Origin: JABMMZ01 sp044341025
Lineage (GTDB): Bacteria; Bacteroidota; Bacteroidia; NS11-12g; UBA955
Assembly: GCA_044341025.1 (NCBI GenBank)
Contig: JBIISM010000004.1
Coordinates: 189,525 to 253,524 of the forward strand
Direction: 5' to 3'
Length of the DNA: 64,000 nucleotides
The first letter of the stretch is position 1. The number at the start of each line of letters is the position of its first letter. Position numbers and translations under genes: made by a program. Positions 62,592-64,000 of the stretch are shown here, one piece after another. The notes under the pieces are model-generated. The model was not told where the DNA came from. It was given only the letters and a program-made list of their open reading frames with translations, and did no database searches.

Positions 62592-64000
62592 TTAATTTAT
62601 ATTTTTTACTTTTTCACTAAATTTCTCCTCCGACATTTTTCCATCTTTCACTTTCTCTGCCCAGCTTTTTATATCGTCTCTATCGTCTTCATCGACAATT
62701 TCAGGTAGCCAAATATCAATGTTGGCGGAAAGGCGCAAGTTCTCTTCTTTAGGAAACTGAGCTTCTATATCAATAGCCCATTGAATGTTGAGCGTTTTAT
62801 TGAGGCGATTAATGGCTTCTTTGTTGCCACTGGCAAAGAATAGCTCATGTAATGTATATTTTTGCAGGAGGATTTCGATGCTTTCAGAATCGTGAGCGAG
62901 AAGGCTCAGAGCTTCCTGCACACAAACTGTATCTGTTTGATCTTGACTCACTTCCTCTGCCCAAGCTTTTAGATAAAACAAGCGGGCTTCATCGCTTTTA
63001 AATTGATTTGCTTGCTGCAATGCTTTTTGCCAACCCATATCCTTGCAGGTGTTTTTTGCCATGGTTTTCCAGCAGCTGTGCCTCTCGGCAAGTTCTGCAA
63101 TATCCGAACCTGTGGCTTCGGCAAGCGCCCAATTGCCTTGTTTAGCCAGTTCGGTGGAGATGGCCTTCAGCGCGCTGCTCTTCAAATCATCATCACTGAT
63201 GCCCCTTGCGCAGGCAAGAGCTTCTTGAATAGCAGATGCGCCTTCATCTACCTTGCCTTGTTTAGCTAGTTCTGTGGAGATGTCCGTCAGCGCGCTATTC
63301 TTAGCGCTATCATAACTGATGCTCCTTGCGCAGGCAAGGGCTTCATCTACCTTGCCCTGTTTAGCCAGTTCGGTGGAGATGTCCTTCAGCGCGCTACTCT
63401 TCAAATAATCATGACTGATGCCACTTGCGCAGGCAAGAGCTTCATCTACCTTGCCCTGCTTGGCTAGTTCTGTGGAGATCTCCTTCAGCGCGCTAATCTT
63501 CAAATGATCATGACTGATGCCCATTGCGCAGGCAAGAGCTTCTTGCATAGCTGATGCGCCTTGATCTATCTTGCCCAGTTTGGCCAGTTCGGTGGAGATG
63601 TCCTTCAGTGCGCTACTCTTATCAATATCATCACTGATGCCCCTTGCGCAGGCAAGAGCTTCATCTACCTTGCCCTGTTTAGCCAGTTCGGTGGAGATGT
63701 CCTTCAGCGCGCTAATCTTCAAATGATCATGACTGATGCCCATTGCGCAGGCAAGAGCTTCATCTACCTTGCCCTGTTTGGCCAGTTCTATGAAGATTTC
63801 CTTCAGCGCGCTGCTACTCTTCCAATAATCATCACTGATGCCCATTGCGCAGGCAAGAGCTTCTTGCATTGCCGATGCGCCTTCTTCTACCTTGCCCTGT
63901 TTGGCCAGTTCGGTGGAGATGTCCTTCAGCGCGCTACTCTTAGCGCTATCATCACTGATGCCACTTGCGCAGGCAAGAGCTTCATCTACCTTGCCCTGTT
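62592..64000 (-). CDS. Tandem helical-repeat (TPR-like) protein, 5' end outside the window
   Basis: About 469 residues visible; the frame is open through position 64000, so the N-terminus is missing. From 64000 to about 63130 it consists of eight near-identical units of 33 residues (EALACAxGISxDxxKxSALK, then DISTELAKQGKVD), three of them extended to 40 by EGASAMQ. The rest (about 180 residues) is non-repetitive helix (SDIAELAERHSCWKTMAKN, DDRDDIKSWAEKVKDGK). The units form a TPR- or HEAT-like solenoid by appearance. GC content of the repeats is well above the window's. It may be a repeat scaffold or the sensor end of a larger protein. Function unknown. Confidence 0.8.
   Translation of the reverse strand, partial: QGKVDEALACASGISDDSAKSSALKDISTELAKQGKVEEGASAMQEALACAMGISDDYWKSSSALKEIFIELAKQGKVDEALACAMGISHDHLKISALKDISTELAKQGKVDEALACARGISDDIDKSSALKDISTELAKLGKIDQGASAMQEALACAMGISHDHLKISALKEISTELAKQGKVDEALACASGISHDYLKSSALKDISTELAKQGKVDEALACARSISYDSAKNSALTDISTELAKQGKVDEGASAIQEALACARGISDDDLKSSALKAISTELAKQGNWALAEATGSDIAELAERHSCWKTMAKNTCKDMGWQKALQQANQFKSDEARLFYLKAWAEEVSQDQTDTVCVQEALSLLAHDSESIEILLQKYTLHELFFASGNKEAINRLNKTLNIQWAIDIEAQFPKEENLRLSANIDIWLPEIVDEDDRDDIKSWAEKVKDGKMSEEKFSEKVKNIN
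63130..64000 (-). repeat. DNA-level tandem repeat array (99/120-bp units)
   Basis: Eight units, mostly 99 bp, with every third unit 120 bp (long-unit inserts near 63875, 63555 and 63235, about 320 bp apart). Neighbouring units differ by only a few bases. The array runs off the window. Confidence 0.9.

Noticed and set aside
63130..64000. CRISPR array
   Set aside because: The repeats are an open coding frame with 33/40-residue periodicity and no unique spacers.

Overview
The window is a 64 kb piece of an AT-rich Bacteroidota chromosome, probably from a Sphingobacteriia/Chitinophagia-like or Flavobacteriia-like lineage; the exact order is not decidable from the sequence. The call rests on four things. 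Upstream regions lack Shine-Dalgarno sites. More than a dozen genes carry a TAnnTTTG -7 box, the Bacteroidota sigma-factor signature. The gene families are typical of the phylum: TonB receptor plus DUF4249 lipoprotein, ExbB/ExbD/ExbD/TonB, a SprA-like barrel, and an atpD-atpC pair apart from the other ATPase genes. The gene order is compact, with many 1-17 bp overlaps. No rRNA, tRNA, CRISPR array or insertion sequence was seen.

Layout. 1-3 kb: a truncated T9SS-type surface protein, asnB, and a decayed glycosyltransferase-like remnant. 3-12.5 kb, all minus strand: an RNA m5C methyltransferase, a periplasmic-binding-fold protein, guaA, gyrB, arginase, rsmE and yidC. 12.9-15.1 kb, plus: a beta-CASP nuclease and a YhhQ-type transporter. 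15.1-19.5 kb: an LptF/G permease and a START-domain protein diverge from a PAP2 phosphatase/ArnT-like glycosyltransferase pair. 19.5-28.2 kb: a lipoprotein, then an operon hldD - giant NtrY-like kinase - SprA-like barrel. 28.3-29.1 kb: a PTPS/QueD enzyme and an FtsB-like protein. 29.1-31.7 kb: a lamin-tail surface protein. 31.8-37.4 kb: exbB-exbD-exbD-tonB-small membrane protein-PstS-like lipoprotein-TPR operon. 37.7-41 kb: TonB receptor plus DUF4249 protein. 41-43 kb: an L,D-transpeptidase. 43-46.1 kb: atpD-atpC, an RRM protein and tag. 46.1-55.4 kb: barrel proteins, rnhB, glyS, pyrC, and panD - membrane protein - rfaE2, then dtd. 55.4-59.9 kb: a MATE exporter and a TonB receptor behind a TPP riboswitch. 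60-64 kb: an accessory-looking end with a lipoprotein, a HigBA toxin-antitoxin pair, a metallophosphatase, an inverted-repeat spacer, and the 3' part of a GC-richer gene made of near-identical 33/40-residue helical repeats.

How the genes fit together. Much of the window builds and energises the envelope: YidC, LptF/G, heptose supply for LPS (hldD, rfaE2), lipid-linked sugar transfer (PAP2 with ArnT-like), the Exb/TonB motor with two full-length TonB receptors, peptidoglycan cross-linking and FtsB-like division. Scattered between are nucleotide, cofactor and translation genes (guaA, pyrC, panD, glyS, rsmE, dtd, RNA methyltransferase). The clearest regulatory features are the TPP riboswitch, which marks the 59.7 kb receptor as a probable thiamine or thiamine-precursor importer, and the higBA promoter, whose spacer holds a perfect inverted repeat.
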